Positions 63,285 through 64,000 of a stretch of 64,000 bases of DNA are shown here, in pieces. Position numbers and translations under genes: made by a program. Within the stretch, counting starts at the first letter, position 1, and every line of letters begins with the position of its first letter. A model generated the notes under the pieces. That model was not told the origin of the DNA and made no database searches. It was given only the letters and a program-made list of their open reading frames with translations. This DNA comes from Rheum nobile (lineage: Eukaryota > Streptophyta > Magnoliopsida > Caryophyllales > Polygonaceae): the NCBI GenBank assembly GCA_027886185.1, contig WOAB01000159.1, positions 434,001 through 498,000 on the forward strand. The letters run 5' to 3'.

Positions 63285-63311
63285 AAGGACAAGCCAAGGC
63301 CGCGGTGAATT
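63285..63311. other. Inverted templated filler at the E/B junction
   Basis: aaggacaagccaaggc is the reverse complement of gccttggcttgtcctt at 63187-63202, 100 bp to the left. It is followed by cgcggtgaa and then family B sequence. A snap-back copy of this kind is a repair scar. Confidence 0.75.
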
Positions 63312-63832
63312 GGCGCTTGGTGGTGGCTTCGTGTGCGACCGTTGGTACCGGTGACACGGGAGGGCGCTTGGGACGGCGCACGTGCGGGTGCTCAGGGTAC
63401 CGCACTAGGGCATACTCGCGGCGCGGTGGCGAGTTGTGTTGGTGCCTGGGTGGGTAGTATGGACGCCTGGACGGAGAGTACGGGCGCCGGGACGGGGGGT
63501 CACAGTTGCGGCGCAGCAGGATCCAATCCGGGTCTGCCTTGCAACAAAGCTCGATGTAGTACTTGGACCATCCGTCAATGTCTTCGCCTTCATAGTCCCA
63601 TGGGCCGGCTTGGCTTGGCTAGGGTTGGGCCAGATTGTGGGGTGGATAAGGACGGGTTGGTAAAGGAAAGATATGATTTTGGGAAGGTAAGTGTCGGCAA
63701 CGGCAGTGTGGGCTGCGGTCGCGGTCGCGGTGGCTGCGATCGCGGTCGCGGCGGCTGCGACCGCGGTCGCGGCGGCTAGGGTTTGGGCAACGAAGTAGGG
63801 TTATTAAAGGAAATTGCAGAAAGGACGGAAAT
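63312..63832 (-). pseudogene. Family B unit 5, N-terminal half and leader (resumed)
   Basis: Continues the internal region interrupted at 49466, but repeats the 16 bases ttggcgcttggtggtg already present there. The ORF start is damaged: the WRHQ codons are deleted before WDYEGEDI. The leader has GCGGTC hexamer repeats (63707-63777) and a deletion of the conserved block. Confidence 0.82.
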
Positions 63833-63953
63833 TGTGAACCGTGACGTGGTTCAATCGGGTCTAACCAGTTTTGTGACGCTGAGGCCTAAGGGGAGGAGTT
63901 CAACTCAACTATGAAGCTTAGACATAAATTTCAACGTAACTAAAATGATTACA
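63833..63953 (-). repeat. Family B LTR remnant
   Basis: gtgaaccgtgacgtggttca to aaaatgattacaag matches the middle of LTRs 1-4 (for example 43748-43870). Both LTR ends are missing. Beyond 63953 the sequence is unrelated and AT-rich. Confidence 0.85.
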
Positions 63954-64000
63954 AGCTTAGACATATGTTAGTTTATATTAATCAATAAATAAAATTGATA

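Noticed and set aside
49467..63311. 49467-63311 as one simple insertion in family B
   Set aside because: The flanks repeat 16 bases rather than 5, family C has no 3' LTR, and the right edge has inverted filler. It is a nested set followed by deletion and repair.

Overview
This is repeat-dominated nuclear DNA from a flowering plant, probably a eudicot. The evidence is eukaryotic splice signals, a PPR-type gene relic, tRNA-iMet primer sites of plant LTR retrotransposons, CACTA, hAT and Mutator-like DNA transposons, and captured exons of cytochrome b5, an SMG7-like protein and ribosomal protein SA. I found no intact single-copy host gene, tRNA, rRNA or bacterial operon. The sequence does not settle the species.

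Layout. 1-2.66 kb: AT-rich DNA with a broken PPR gene (minus strand). 2.67-13.06 kb: family A, a copia-type gag-only LTR element lacking pol, in a recombined array (four 922-bp LTRs, one full element at 5938-13058, one truncated gag, a duplicated flank). 13.15-13.55 kb: right end of a CACTA element. 13.55-16.0 kb: AT-rich spacer. 16.0-19.6 kb: a 3.6-kb inverted-repeat element with ten 40-bp palindromes around a 2.3-kb AT-rich core. 19.8-25.76 kb: the 3' half of a Ty3/Gypsy chromovirus-like element (minus) with a 4-kb LTR that carries a nested TIR element.

25.8-42.7 kb: remains of a large Mutator-like element of the Kaonashi/VANDAL kind. It has a DUF1985-ULP1-like gene (plus), a GRF zinc-finger gene (minus), two small plus-strand genes, and mudrA (minus). 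A hAT MITE sits at 35.06-35.48 kb. A 4.27-kb CACTA at 36523-40789 split mudrA inside a codon run and carries spliced fragments of at least three host genes. A short motif, GTTTGTCAGGYCAT and its TGTCAGG core, is scattered through the non-coding parts of the MULE but not through the inserted CACTA.

42.7-49.5 kb, with a remnant at 63.3-63.95 kb: family B, a small non-autonomous LTR element in a head-to-tail chain sharing LTRs. It is interrupted by family C (Gypsy, plus, 49467-58091, cut off in RT), which contains family D (minus, 50797-55070, perfect 5-bp target duplication). Family E (plus, 58092-63284, gag-protease without RT/integrase) inserted into C.

Themes. (1) Non-autonomous elements dominate: A, B, D and E lack reverse transcriptase. 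(2) Several junctions are repair scars with templated filler. (3) Most disabling mutations with a comparator are C to T or G to A, as expected from decay of methylated DNA. (4) The best candidates for new biology are the CACTA with an in-frame cytochrome b5-SMG7-like exon chain, the MULE with a DUF1985 gene plus a dispersed motif, and the ten-palindrome element, whose arms share a roughly 105-bp block with family B leaders. All calls come from reading the sequence; no alignments or searches were run.
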